Origin: Methylotenera_A sp031369365 | Lineage (GTDB): Bacteria > Pseudomonadota > Gammaproteobacteria > Burkholderiales > Methylophilaceae | Assembly: GCA_031369365.1 (NCBI GenBank) | Contig: JANMOP010000037.1 | Span: 1 to 35,610 of the forward strand | DNA length: 35,610 bases | Direction of reading: 5' to 3' | Part shown: piece after piece, positions 15,555-22,850 of the stretch | Layout of the letters: every line of letters starts with the position of its first letter | Position numbering within the stretch: the stretch's first letter is position 1 | Program-made: the position numbers and the translations under genes | Notes under the pieces: generated by a model | Seen by the model: the letters and a program-made list of their open reading frames with translations, nothing else | The model's database searches: none | Told to the model about the DNA's origin: nothing

Positions 15555-16270
15555 TATAAACTTTCCTTATTTTGTTCAAGCACTAATAGCGCTTCTAACA
15601 GGATTAAATCTTGCGGATAAGTGATTTTTAAATTGCGTAATTCGCCTTGCACCAATTTTGGCTGCAAGCCAAGCGCTTCAATGGCTTCTGCCTCATCCGT
15701 AGCCATGCCTTTAAAGCTTTGCAAGGCTTTTATAAGTGTGCCATAACGAAACATTTGCGGCGTTTGCGCTTGCCATAAATCGGCTCTGGGAATCGTGTCT
15801 GCCACTCGATTTACCGCATCGGCTTGCTTAAGTGTATCTGCCAGCGGCAAGGCCAGCAAGCCGCCTATTGCGTCATTTTCTAGCGTATTCAACAGGTTAT
15901 CTAACAATTTCTGCGTTAACCCTGGGCGCGCTGCATCATGCACCAAAATCCAATCGTCATCTGCTGCCTTTATAACCCGCAAAGTGTTCAACACCGTTTC
16001 ACTGCGGCTATCACCGCCCGTGTAGTGTAGCTTGAGTTTACTGGCGGGTTCTAAGGCCAAGTTGCCCCATTCTAAGGCCAAGCTGCGCCAAAAGTCATCG
16101 TCAGGGTTTAAAGCAAGGTGAATACTGGCGATGCGAGGATGTTTAACAAACACTTGAATGGTGTGCGAAATCATCGGTTTGCCAGCCAACGGAATGTATT
16201 GTTTGGGCAACACGTTGGCCATTCGGTTGCCAGTGCCAGCTGCGGGAATAATTACATGAAAAAACGCCAT
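15554..16270 (-). CDS. ispD: 2-C-methyl-D-erythritol 4-phosphate cytidylyltransferase
   Basis: Third enzyme of the MEP pathway, joining CTP and MEP to give CDP-ME. The nucleotide-binding loop IIPAAGTGNRM comes straight after the start, followed by LPKQYIPLAGKPMISHTI. The LVHDAARPG block and the C-terminal THELAQ-equivalent ATDEAEAIEALG are present. From the ATG at 16270 the protein is 238 aa (MAFFHVIIPAAG); an alternative ATG at 16285 adds five residues (243 aa). Neither has a recognisable Shine-Dalgarno, and both lie in a 12-bp hairpin that looks like the amtB terminator (see 16259-16292). It is translationally coupled to ispF. Confidence 0.95.
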   Translation of the reverse strand: MAFFHVIIPAAGTGNRMANVLPKQYIPLAGKPMISHTIQVFVKHPRIASIHLALNPDDDFWRSLALEWGNLALEPASKLKLHYTGGDSRSETVLNTLRVIKAADDDWILVHDAARPGLTQKLLDNLLNTLENDAIGGLLALPLADTLKQADAVNRVADTIPRADLWQAQTPQMFRYGTLIKALQSFKGMATDEAEAIEALGLQPKLVQGELRNLKITYPQDLILLEALLVLEQNKESL

Positions 16271-16292
16271 GCTTAATTTTAGCATGGCGTTT
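16259..16292 (-). terminator. Intrinsic terminator-like hairpin after amtB, overlapping the ispD start
   Basis: On the minus strand a perfect 12-bp inverted repeat, AAACGCCATGCT / AGCATGGCGTTT with a 7-nt loop (AAAATTA), runs into six consecutive Ts. It lies 62-95 nt after the amtB stop and covers both candidate ispD ATGs; the T-run encodes Phe-Phe. Confidence 0.65.
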
Positions 16293-16353
16293 AAGGTTTA
16301 GCTTAAAGCGTAAGGTTAGTTAAGGCGTAAAGTTTGTTATAGAAAAAACGCGC

Positions 16354-17544
16354 TTAATTATCCGCAGTGGCTGCGATTTTATGAATGCTTAAATCTGCAC
16401 CGTTAAATTCATCTTCAGCGCTCATACGAATACCCACTAATTTTTTAAGCCCACCGTAAACAAGCGTGCCGCCTGCCAGCGCAATCACTACGCCTAAACC
16501 AGTGCCTAAAAGTTGCGACATAAAACTAACGCCACCCAAACCGCCCAATGATTTTAAGCCAAAAATACCAGCAGCTAAACCACCCCAGGCGCCGCAAAGA
16601 CCATGTAGCGGCCATACACCGAGCACATCATCAATTTTTAAGCGATTTTGCGTGATGGTAAATGCCCACACAAAAAGCCCACCAGCCACCACGCCAGTCG
16701 CTAGCGCACCAAGTGGGTGCATGATATCTGAGCCTGCACATACCGCCACCAAGCCAGCCAACGGGCCGTTATGCACAAATCCAGGGTCATTTTTACCAAA
16801 CACTAAAGCTGCAATTGTGCCGCCCACCAAAGCCATTAGCGAATTTACCGCTACTAGGCCAGAAATACCCTGCACCGCTTGTGCCGACATGACATTAAAG
16901 CCAAACCAGCCCACAGTGAGTATCCATGCGCCTAACGCTAAAAATGGTATATTTGAAGGTGGGTGTGCATTTAAACGCCCATCTTTACCGTAGCGACCAT
17001 TGCGTGCACCCAGTAAAATAACCGCTGCTAACGCAATCCATCCGCCCATGGCATGTACCACGACTGAGCCTGCAAAATCGTGAAAAGTGGCGCCAAAATT
17101 AGCCAGCAACCAATCTTGAATGCCGTAATGTTTGTTCCAAGCAATGCCTTCAAAAAATGGATACACAAAACCCACCAATAAGAACGTGGCAGCAATTTGT
17201 GGATTAAATTTTGCACGCTCGGCAATACCGCCAGAAACAATAGCAGGCACAGCTGCTGCAAAGGTAAGCAAGAAGAAAAATTTGACTAAATCGTAACCAT
17301 TTTTGGCGGCCAATACTTCTGCACCGCTAAAAAAGCTAACCCCATAAGCGATGCTATAACCAATAAAAAAGTAAGCGATGGTAGATATTGAAAAATCCAC
17401 CATGATTTTGACTAAAGCATTGACTTGATTTTTACTGCGAACAGTGCCGACTTCTAAAAACGCGAACCCCGCGTGCATGGCTAACACCATGATAGCGCCC
17501 AGCAATACAAATAACACGTCACTGGCTGAAACTAAAGCTTCCAT
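16354..17544 (-). CDS. amtB: Ammonium transporter (Amt family)
   Basis: Inner-membrane trimeric ammonium channel with about 11 hydrophobic segments over 396 aa. The conserved DFAGSVVVH places D156 and the first pore histidine H164 at the same spacing as E. coli D160/H168, and the second pore histidine is H314 in WPLHGLCGAWGG. The cytoplasmic tail RMSAEDEFNGADLSIHK resembles the GlnK-binding tail. The form lacks a cleaved signal sequence, unlike E. coli AmtB, and there is no glnK beside it. The start ATG has a GGGGAG Shine-Dalgarno 9 nt upstream. Upstream lie a -24/-12 promoter and two NtrC-type sites, so expression should rise under nitrogen limitation. Confidence 0.96.
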   Translation of the reverse strand: MEALVSASDVLFVLLGAIMVLAMHAGFAFLEVGTVRSKNQVNALVKIMVDFSISTIAYFFIGYSIAYGVSFFSGAEVLAAKNGYDLVKFFFLLTFAAAVPAIVSGGIAERAKFNPQIAATFLLVGFVYPFFEGIAWNKHYGIQDWLLANFGATFHDFAGSVVVHAMGGWIALAAVILLGARNGRYGKDGRLNAHPPSNIPFLALGAWILTVGWFGFNVMSAQAVQGISGLVAVNSLMALVGGTIAALVFGKNDPGFVHNGPLAGLVAVCAGSDIMHPLGALATGVVAGGLFVWAFTITQNRLKIDDVLGVWPLHGLCGAWGGLAAGIFGLKSLGGLGGVSFMSQLLGTGLGVVIALAGGTLVYGGLKKLVGIRMSAEDEFNGADLSIHKIAATADN

Positions 17545-17611
17545 TGAAAATTACTCCCCATATAACTTAAAATTATTATTAGCGATTAGATTTGAAACAA
17601 AACGTTTTATA

Positions 17612-17628
17612 AGCAAAAAACAAGCCAA
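17612..17628 (-). promoter_or_regulatory. Sigma-54 (-24/-12) promoter of amtB
   Basis: On the minus strand TTGGCTTGTTTTTTGCTT matches the YTGGCACG-N4-TTGCW consensus with the invariant GG and GC exactly 10 bp apart; only the AC of the -24 box differs (TT). The predicted start near 17601 leaves a ~57-nt leader before amtB. Confidence 0.8.
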
Positions 17629-17680
17629 TAGAACACACATTGATTTTAAAAGGTTTTTTATACGCAAAGGTTGGATTAAA

Positions 17681-17695
17681 GCACTAATTTAGTGC
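17681..17695. promoter_or_regulatory. NtrC binding site 1 upstream of amtB
   Basis: GCACTAATTTAGTGC is a perfect match to the NtrC consensus GCACY-N5-RGTGC, and the flanking A/T pair extends the dyad to 17 bp. It is centred ~86 bp upstream of the predicted sigma-54 start, a normal enhancer distance. Confidence 0.8.
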
Positions 17696-17710
17696 TATCC
17701 AAAGTGCATT

Positions 17711-17725
17711 GCACCTAATTAGGGC
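17711..17725. promoter_or_regulatory. NtrC binding site 2 upstream of amtB
   Basis: GCACCTAATTAGGGC matches GCACY-N5-RGTGC with one mismatch. It lies exactly 30 bp (about three helical turns) from site 1, so two dimers would bind the same DNA face, as in glnA/amtB enhancers. Confidence 0.65.
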
Positions 17726-17786
17726 TAAAAGATATAGTTAAATCAGAAGGTTTTAAGCTAAAAGTGATGCTGTTCCAATGCTTTGC

Positions 17787-18461
17787 CTAAAAAATGCTAG
17801 CAGATTGAGTATTAAGTACAAATTTATCTGCGTCTGGGTTGCCCGCCCAAAAATGAAAAAACTCGCGTACTACCACCAAAAATAAGCGGCGATTTTTCTT
17901 CACTTCAAACAGCGGTAACGTCGCATCCACTGTAGTTCGATATACTTTATTGCTTTTATTTGGGGCATCGCGCAACCTCACCAGCATAATTTTGGCCAAT
18001 TTTAAACGCGTATCAATCAAAGTTTGCGCAGCATTTTCAAAACGCAACGCTTTGGTATAACCTTTTAGCGCCCAACTATCGGTGGTATCAAATTTTTCCG
18101 CGTCAACCGTATGCCACAAATCACTCAAGGTAACGTGTTTAGGCTGCCAATCAATAGGCAAAGTATCAGTAATTGTATTTTTACTCAGCTGTGCAACAGC
18201 CTTTAAATCATTGAGCCAAAAAGGATAGTATTCGCGCGCGATAACCAAACTTTCTGGCCAATCGCCTTCAGCGACAGAATCCATTAAACTTTCAATAGCA
18301 ATACGATAGCCGGCACCATTCAGGTCTATATGCGCCAGCAAGGGCATGAATTTGTTTAAAAAACTAACCCTTGGCACAAATGTATCTGGGCCAAATCCTT
18401 TGCCTGTCAGCAATTTAATGTAAACTTCTAGCGCTTGTTGTTCGCGCGATTCGATTTTCAT
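17787..18461 (-). CDS. Hypothetical protein, 224 aa
   Basis: I do not recognise a family. The product is soluble, with no signal peptide or transmembrane segment, and reads as mostly helical with Trp/Phe-rich stretches (WPESLVIAREYYPFWLNDL, about 73-91; VVREFFHFWAGNPDADKF near the C-terminus). A basic segment (RLKLAKIMLVRLRDAPNKSNKVYR) lies in the second half. Length and codon use look like the neighbours, so it is probably a real lineage-specific gene. The ATG at 18461 is the first in frame; the Shine-Dalgarno is weak. It is divergent from the DUF3301 gene across 124 bp. Confidence 0.7.
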   Translation of the reverse strand: MKIESREQQALEVYIKLLTGKGFGPDTFVPRVSFLNKFMPLLAHIDLNGAGYRIAIESLMDSVAEGDWPESLVIAREYYPFWLNDLKAVAQLSKNTITDTLPIDWQPKHVTLSDLWHTVDAEKFDTTDSWALKGYTKALRFENAAQTLIDTRLKLAKIMLVRLRDAPNKSNKVYRTTVDATLPLFEVKKNRRLFLVVVREFFHFWAGNPDADKFVLNTQSASIF

Positions 18462-18506
18462 GCAATTATCACTTAATTTATATTTTTAATACTACAACAC
18501 AATCTA

Positions 18507-18536
18507 TTGAAAAATATAATAAATATCTCATATAGT
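18507..18536 (+). promoter_or_regulatory. Candidate sigma-70 promoter of the DUF3301 gene
   Basis: TTGAAA (18507-18512) and TATAGT (18531-18536) are separated by 18 bp in a very AT-rich divergent intergenic region, about 50 nt before the ATG at 18586. Confidence 0.4.
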
Positions 18537-18546
18537 ATTAATATAA

Positions 18547-18561
18547 CGTACATTGTGTACG
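18547..18561. promoter_or_regulatory. Palindrome (possible operator) before the DUF3301 gene
   Basis: CGTACA-TTG-TGTACG is a perfect 6-bp inverted repeat with a 3-nt centre, starting 10 bp after the candidate -10 element. No regulator can be named. Confidence 0.35.
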
Positions 18562-18585
18562 CCCACACCAAAAAAGTAAATCATC

Positions 18586-18972
18586 ATGCTTGAAACAATT
18601 TTGCTTGCCCTTCTAATAATAAGCGCCTGGTTCTGGCTGGATAGTATCGCAAAACGCGAAATTGCTATTCACTCTGGGCGTGAGCTGGCGGGTCGCTACA
18701 GTTTACAATTATTAGACGAAACTGTTGCATGCACACAAATCCGCATTGGGCGAGACAGCCGTGGTCATGCACAATTACAGCGCTTATACGAATTTGAAGT
18801 GAGCGCAAGTGGCGCTGAACGCATGCAATGCAACTTGCAACTGCTCGGCAAACAGCTGCAAACTTGGCATATTCCGCCATATGTACAGCCGCTGCATGTA
18901 CAGCCATCAGATGTGCATCAGAATAAGGCTCAACCCAACTCAGTACCAGATAATGTGCATAGAATCCACTAG
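18586..18972 (+). CDS. DUF3301 family protein, membrane-anchored
   Basis: A 128-aa protein with one N-terminal hydrophobic segment (LETILLALLIISAWFWLDS, 2-20) and then the DUF3301 core: AKREIAIHSGRELAGRYSLQLLDETVACTQIRIGRDSRGHAQLQRLYEFEVSASG in outline. The family is common in gamma- and betaproteobacteria and has no known function. The last ~30 residues are not conserved-looking and derive from an imperfect 15-bp tandem repeat (ATGTACAGCC units), giving VQPLHVQPSDVHQ. The upstream region holds a candidate promoter and a small palindrome. Confidence 0.85.
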   Translation: MLETILLALLIISAWFWLDSIAKREIAIHSGRELAGRYSLQLLDETVACTQIRIGRDSRGHAQLQRLYEFEVSASGAERMQCNLQLLGKQLQTWHIPPYVQPLHVQPSDVHQNKAQPNSVPDNVHRIH

Positions 18973-19061
18973 CAAACCTTTGTAAAAGTTATCATGCCGC
19001 AAGCCGCACCAATGCTAGTGTTTGAGACATTGCAATTTTTTTCACAAATCTTATCCATTGA

Positions 19062-19096
19062 AACAAAAAGCGCCACATTACCAAAATGTGGCGCTT
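19062..19096 (-). terminator. Intrinsic terminator of the TonB-dependent receptor gene
   Basis: On the minus strand the perfect 12-bp stem AAGCGCCACATT / AATGTGGCGCTT with a short TTGGT-like loop is followed by CTTTTTGTTTC. It starts 33 nt after the receptor stop codon. Confidence 0.8.
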
Positions 19097-19128
19097 GGCA
19101 ATGGCAAGCTGGGATTTAAAAATTGTGC

Positions 19129-21255
19129 CTAAAAATTGTAGCGTGCACCCACTTGTATGAGCGCAGGCGTTCCAGTCAAAATACCACGCGTTCTATCCAC
19201 TACATAATCTTTATCAAAAATATTTTTACCCACTAAAAATAGCGTGGTTTTATATTTTGGCAATGTGTAATTAATAGCCGCGTTATAAATAGTGTAGCTG
19301 CTAATTTCGCCAAATTGGCCTGTTAAGCCCAGCACCGTGTTTGGCACAGCGCCCGTTTCGGCAAAATCGGAAAATTGTTTGCCCACATACACCGCTTCAA
19401 GCTGCATATCCCAGTTGTTTAATTTGTAACCCAAAGCTGCAGTCAGCGTATTTTTGGGCGCATAAGGTTGGCGATTACCTTTTGCGCTACCAGCCACAAC
19501 AGCGTTATTGCTGACTTGCCTAAATGGATCATCTTGCTCGGCCACTGGCAGCCAAGTGTAAGCCAAGCGACTATATAAACCGTTTTCAAAATCATATTTA
19601 CCAGCCAATTCTAAACCCGCAAAAGTAGCCTCGCCTTGCGATAAGTTCACGTTACTGGCCACTGAGCCAACCGCGATTAAGTTTTTAAAATCGTTATAAA
19701 AAGCGGTGGCCTCAATATTAAAATGGCTGCTTGGTTTTGCTCTAAAACCTAACTCCCAATTGGTGGATTTTTCTGATTCCACCTCAATGCTACCACCCGT
19801 ATTGGTAATTAAATCTTCGGTGCGTGGTGGCGCAAAGCCTTCGTGCACACCTGCAAACACAGTTAAGCGTTCATTTGGGTTGTAAGCAACTGCTAAACCA
19901 GGAATCCATTCATCTAAGGTGTTATCGCCATTGGCGCCATTTAAGCGGTTGGTACGCTCATTTTTAATATGTTCGTAACGAATCGCTGGCGTAATTGAAA
20001 ACTGACCAATATCAAAACGGTTGCTAATAAAGCCAGAATAAGCATCGGTTTGGCGCTCGTTATTTTCGCTTAAACTACCAGTGCGTGCAGCTGGTGAGGT
20101 GCCATTTTTTTGTTTACGTTCTTGATCCTCAAAGTGTGCTTTTGCACCCACCTCAAGCTCGCCCCACGCATGCGCAACGGTTAAACGTGGCTCTACGCCA
20201 TAGGTGTTATAAGTACGCAAGCGACCCTGGTTGCCTTGGCATTCGTCGCCACTAGCTGCAATGCCATCTCTTCTTTTGGTTACAAAAGCATCACAGCCAA
20301 CTCCTGTCGCAATACTTCTTCCTGTTGCAGCAGTTAATCCAAAATTACTATTACTTTGTTGACGCCACCAATCGCGATCAAAATAACTATAGTAAACATT
20401 GGTGGTTAAAATGGCGTTGTTGTTAATTTGCCAATCGTGGGTGGCCGATAAGCCATAGCGTGTGGTTTCAAAATCGTCATGCTGAAACGGATTATAATCG
20501 CCGCCAAAATTATTGTATTCGGCTTGGGTTAATCCGCTGTAACTCACTTGAGAACTCTCGGTAAACCAGTTAGCGCGCAGCGTAATGGCATGATTTTCAT
20601 TGAGACCTTTGGTAATTTTAAAATTCACATCCTCAATGTTTGAGTGGGTATTATCGCGCGCACCATCGCCTTCTTTGTGCGTGTAATCAAACAACATGCC
20701 GTTGCCGCCCACGTTAATTTTGGTGTTGAGATAATCGCGATTGCCACCAGTAATGCTGATATGGCCGCCAAATTTTTCGGGCGCATTGGGCGTAATGTAG
20801 TTAATCACGCCGCCAGCAGTTAGCGGGCCAAACTTAATTTGGCTAGCACCTTTTAATACCTCAATGCTGCTAAACCGATCAATGGTTGGGTGATAGTAGC
20901 TCTCGTTAGCACCATACGGCGCATAGGTAACTGGAATACCGTCTTCTAACAGCAGCACTTTGGTAGAACGCGTCGGATTAAGGCCGCGAATGCCAATATT
21001 AGGGCGCATGCCAAAGCCCTCTTCATCGCGCACCACCACGCCTGGTGCTTTACGCAACGCCTCGTTGGTAGTGTAAACGTGGCTAGTTTCTAACTCTTCT
21101 TGCTCAATAATAGTGGCCGAACTTGGCGTTTTACCTAGCTGTTCTTGATTACCAATCACATCCACACGCGGCAAGTTAAGACTGGCTTCTTCAGCATACA
21201 GCGTATTGCTGGCTAGAATCAAAATGGCAAGATAAATGGGCTTATGTTTCATCAT
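19129..21255 (-). CDS. TonB-dependent outer-membrane receptor, FecA-like
   Basis: A 708-aa ferric-chelate receptor. The signal peptide is residues 1-21 (ILILASNTLYAEEA), and a short TonB-box-like LPRVDVIG follows. The plug domain (about 40-155) contains NEALRKAPGVVVRDEEGFGMRPNIGIRG and the FecA-type run NPTRSTKVLLLEDGIPVTYAPYG. The remaining ~550 residues form the 22-strand barrel, closing with ...LIQVGARYNF (terminal Phe). A cysteine pair lies in an extracellular loop (GCDAFVTKRRDG...DECQGN). The plug sequence favours ferric citrate or a related Fe(III) ligand, but no fecIR regulators are adjacent. The Fur box in its promoter supports iron control. Confidence 0.93.
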   Translation of the reverse strand: MMKHKPIYLAILILASNTLYAEEASLNLPRVDVIGNQEQLGKTPSSATIIEQEELETSHVYTTNEALRKAPGVVVRDEEGFGMRPNIGIRGLNPTRSTKVLLLEDGIPVTYAPYGANESYYHPTIDRFSSIEVLKGASQIKFGPLTAGGVINYITPNAPEKFGGHISITGGNRDYLNTKINVGGNGMLFDYTHKEGDGARDNTHSNIEDVNFKITKGLNENHAITLRANWFTESSQVSYSGLTQAEYNNFGGDYNPFQHDDFETTRYGLSATHDWQINNNAILTTNVYYSYFDRDWWRQQSNSNFGLTAATGRSIATGVGCDAFVTKRRDGIAASGDECQGNQGRLRTYNTYGVEPRLTVAHAWGELEVGAKAHFEDQERKQKNGTSPAARTGSLSENNERQTDAYSGFISNRFDIGQFSITPAIRYEHIKNERTNRLNGANGDNTLDEWIPGLAVAYNPNERLTVFAGVHEGFAPPRTEDLITNTGGSIEVESEKSTNWELGFRAKPSSHFNIEATAFYNDFKNLIAVGSVASNVNLSQGEATFAGLELAGKYDFENGLYSRLAYTWLPVAEQDDPFRQVSNNAVVAGSAKGNRQPYAPKNTLTAALGYKLNNWDMQLEAVYVGKQFSDFAETGAVPNTVLGLTGQFGEISSYTIYNAAINYTLPKYKTTLFLVGKNIFDKDYVVDRTRGILTGTPALIQVGARYNF

Positions 21256-21295
21256 TTTTTAACTTTCAAATACTTAATTTAATTTTGTAAAACGA

Positions 21296-21324
21296 ATTCT
21301 ATATGATAATCATTCTCATTACAA
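21296..21324 (-). promoter_or_regulatory. Promoter of the FecA-like receptor with embedded Fur box
   Basis: On the minus strand TTGTAA (21319-21324) and TAGAAT (21296-21301) are 17 bp apart. The spacer holds TGAGAATGATTATCA (21304-21318), which fits the Fur 7-1-7 motif TGATAAT-N-ATTATCA with a single mismatch. Fe-Fur binding would directly block RNA polymerase. The site also lies ~55 bp upstream of hslO on the other strand. Confidence 0.85.
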
Positions 21325-21372
21325 TAAAAAATATTAAATTGATTGAATAATTTAAAATTTGCAGATGTTAAA

Positions 21373-22299
21373 ATGTTAATTATGCAAAATTCACCAGATT
21401 TACTACGCCATTTTCTTTTTGAAGACAAGCTAAACCAGCCCATGCCAATTCGCGGCAACTTGGTGCATTTAAACCAAACTTTCACGCTGGCCACGCAAAA
21501 TCAAACTTTGCCTCCAGTGTTAAAAATTGCATTGGGCGAGTTAATGGCGGCCAGCGCCCTGCTCTCTGCCACGCTTAAAATGGATGGTGCGATGGTGCTG
21601 CAACTTCAAAGTAAAGGCGCTCTCAAGTTGCTGGTGGTGGAATGCAGCCACGATTTACATATGCGTGCAACTGCTAAATGGGATGAAACGCTGGCAAACG
21701 AAATGGAAGCGCTATCATTTATTGAGTTAGTTAAACACGGGCAATTTGTGATTACGCTAGACCCCAGCGTGGGCGAGGCTTACCAAGGTATTGTACCAAT
21801 TGAGGGTAGCACCATTGCCGAAATGCTGCAAAATTACATGCTGCGCTCGCAACAAATAGACACTTCGTTATGGCTGCATTGCGATGGTGAAAGCGCCTCT
21901 GGCATGTTATTACAAAAGCTGCCAAATCTTGGCAAAGCTGACCACCTTAATCAAGACCATGATGCGTGGAACCGCGTGAATATACTGGCCGATACAGTCT
22001 CTAATAACGAACTAAAAAGTCTAGCGCCAGAGGCTTTATTAACCAGACTTTTTTCTGAAGAAGATGTACGTTTATTTGAGGCCAAACCCATACAATTTAG
22101 ATGCAGCTGTAGTAAAGCAAAAGTGGGTAACATGCTGCGTTTACTAGGCGCGCAAGAGGTAGAAAGTATATTAGCAGAGCTGGGTAAAATAGAGGTCAAT
22201 TGCGATTATTGCAATAAACAATATGTATTTGATGCGCTAGATGTTAGTCACGCTTTTAGCGAAAATGCGGTTTTAATAGATAATAAAACCAGTCATTAA
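21373..22299 (+). CDS. hslO: Redox-regulated chaperone Hsp33
   Basis: Cytoplasmic holdase switched on by oxidation plus unfolding stress. The N-terminal core (QNSPDLLRHFLFEDKLNQPMPIRG, then GELMAASALLSATLK) matches Hsp33. The C-terminal redox switch has the four zinc-binding cysteines in the expected CxC (RCSCSK) and CxxC (CDYC) arrangement. The ATG at 21373 gives 308 aa; another ATG at 21382 (MQNSPDLL) is equally credible, and a TTG at 21343 would extend into the promoter region. It is divergent from the Fur-controlled receptor. Confidence 0.95.
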   Translation: MLIMQNSPDLLRHFLFEDKLNQPMPIRGNLVHLNQTFTLATQNQTLPPVLKIALGELMAASALLSATLKMDGAMVLQLQSKGALKLLVVECSHDLHMRATAKWDETLANEMEALSFIELVKHGQFVITLDPSVGEAYQGIVPIEGSTIAEMLQNYMLRSQQIDTSLWLHCDGESASGMLLQKLPNLGKADHLNQDHDAWNRVNILADTVSNNELKSLAPEALLTRLFSEEDVRLFEAKPIQFRCSCSKAKVGNMLRLLGAQEVESILAELGKIEVNCDYCNKQYVFDALDVSHAFSENAVLIDNKTSH

Positions 22300-22307
22300 T
22301 GACTTAA

Positions 22308-22787
22308 TTAACGACAGGCCAAAGGCAAGTAATCCGCTGAGACAGTGGTTTTATTTTCGCCTTTAATCGTCATTTTATCTGGTGCTTTGGCGTTGCCACA
22401 CACCCAAGCAATTGGCACAACTTGCGATTCTTCTATAACCGCAGGACGCATTGAAAGTATTTTACCTTTAATTTGTGGGTGTGCTTTGTTGCCAAAAGTC
22501 ATGTGAATTACACCCTCATGCACAATTAGCGCGCTCACAAAGTTGCTCACTACTTTTTCTGGCACGGGTAATCCAGCTTCTTCATTGTTGATTGGCAATG
22601 TTTTAGCGGTTTTCCACGCGGCGGCTATTGGCTCTTTGGCAATATCGGCCAAGGGTATTGCGGCAATCACCTGCTCTTTTACAATGCGGCCAATACTCGA
22701 TGGAATGGCAATCATGGCTAAAATTCCAATAATCGCCACCACCACCATCATTTCTATGACAGAAAATCCACTTTGATTATTTTCCAT
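22308..22787 (-). CDS. Type IV pilin-like protein (PilA/pseudopilin)
   Basis: A 159-aa prepilin. The short leader MENNQSG is followed by the prepilin-peptidase site G7/F8 and mature FSVIEMMVVVAIIGILAMIA, with the essential Glu at mature position 5 (E12). The C-terminal cysteines C130 and C158 could close the D-loop of a type IVa pilin. The globular part (50-159) does not resemble a common PilA closely. No pilus assembly genes are near, so it is an orphan minor pilin, pseudopilin or competence-type pilin. It converges on hslO with only 8 bp between stop codons, in a small palindrome (AGTCATTAATGACT). Confidence 0.85.
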   Translation of the reverse strand: MENNQSGFSVIEMMVVVAIIGILAMIAIPSSIGRIVKEQVIAAIPLADIAKEPIAAAWKTAKTLPINNEEAGLPVPEKVVSNFVSALIVHEGVIHMTFGNKAHPQIKGKILSMRPAVIEESQVVPIAWVCGNAKAPDKMTIKGENKTTVSADYLPLACR

Positions 22788-22850
22788 TAATGTCCTTTAA
22801 GCTTAAGTAGCTTGTTATTTTAAAAGCCATTAAAATTTGATTATGCTTAA

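Noticed and set aside
16466..16993. 175-aa Pro/Lys/Thr-rich frame on the plus strand
   Set aside because: Antisense shadow of amtB; its composition mirrors Gly/Ala/Val codons of the transporter.
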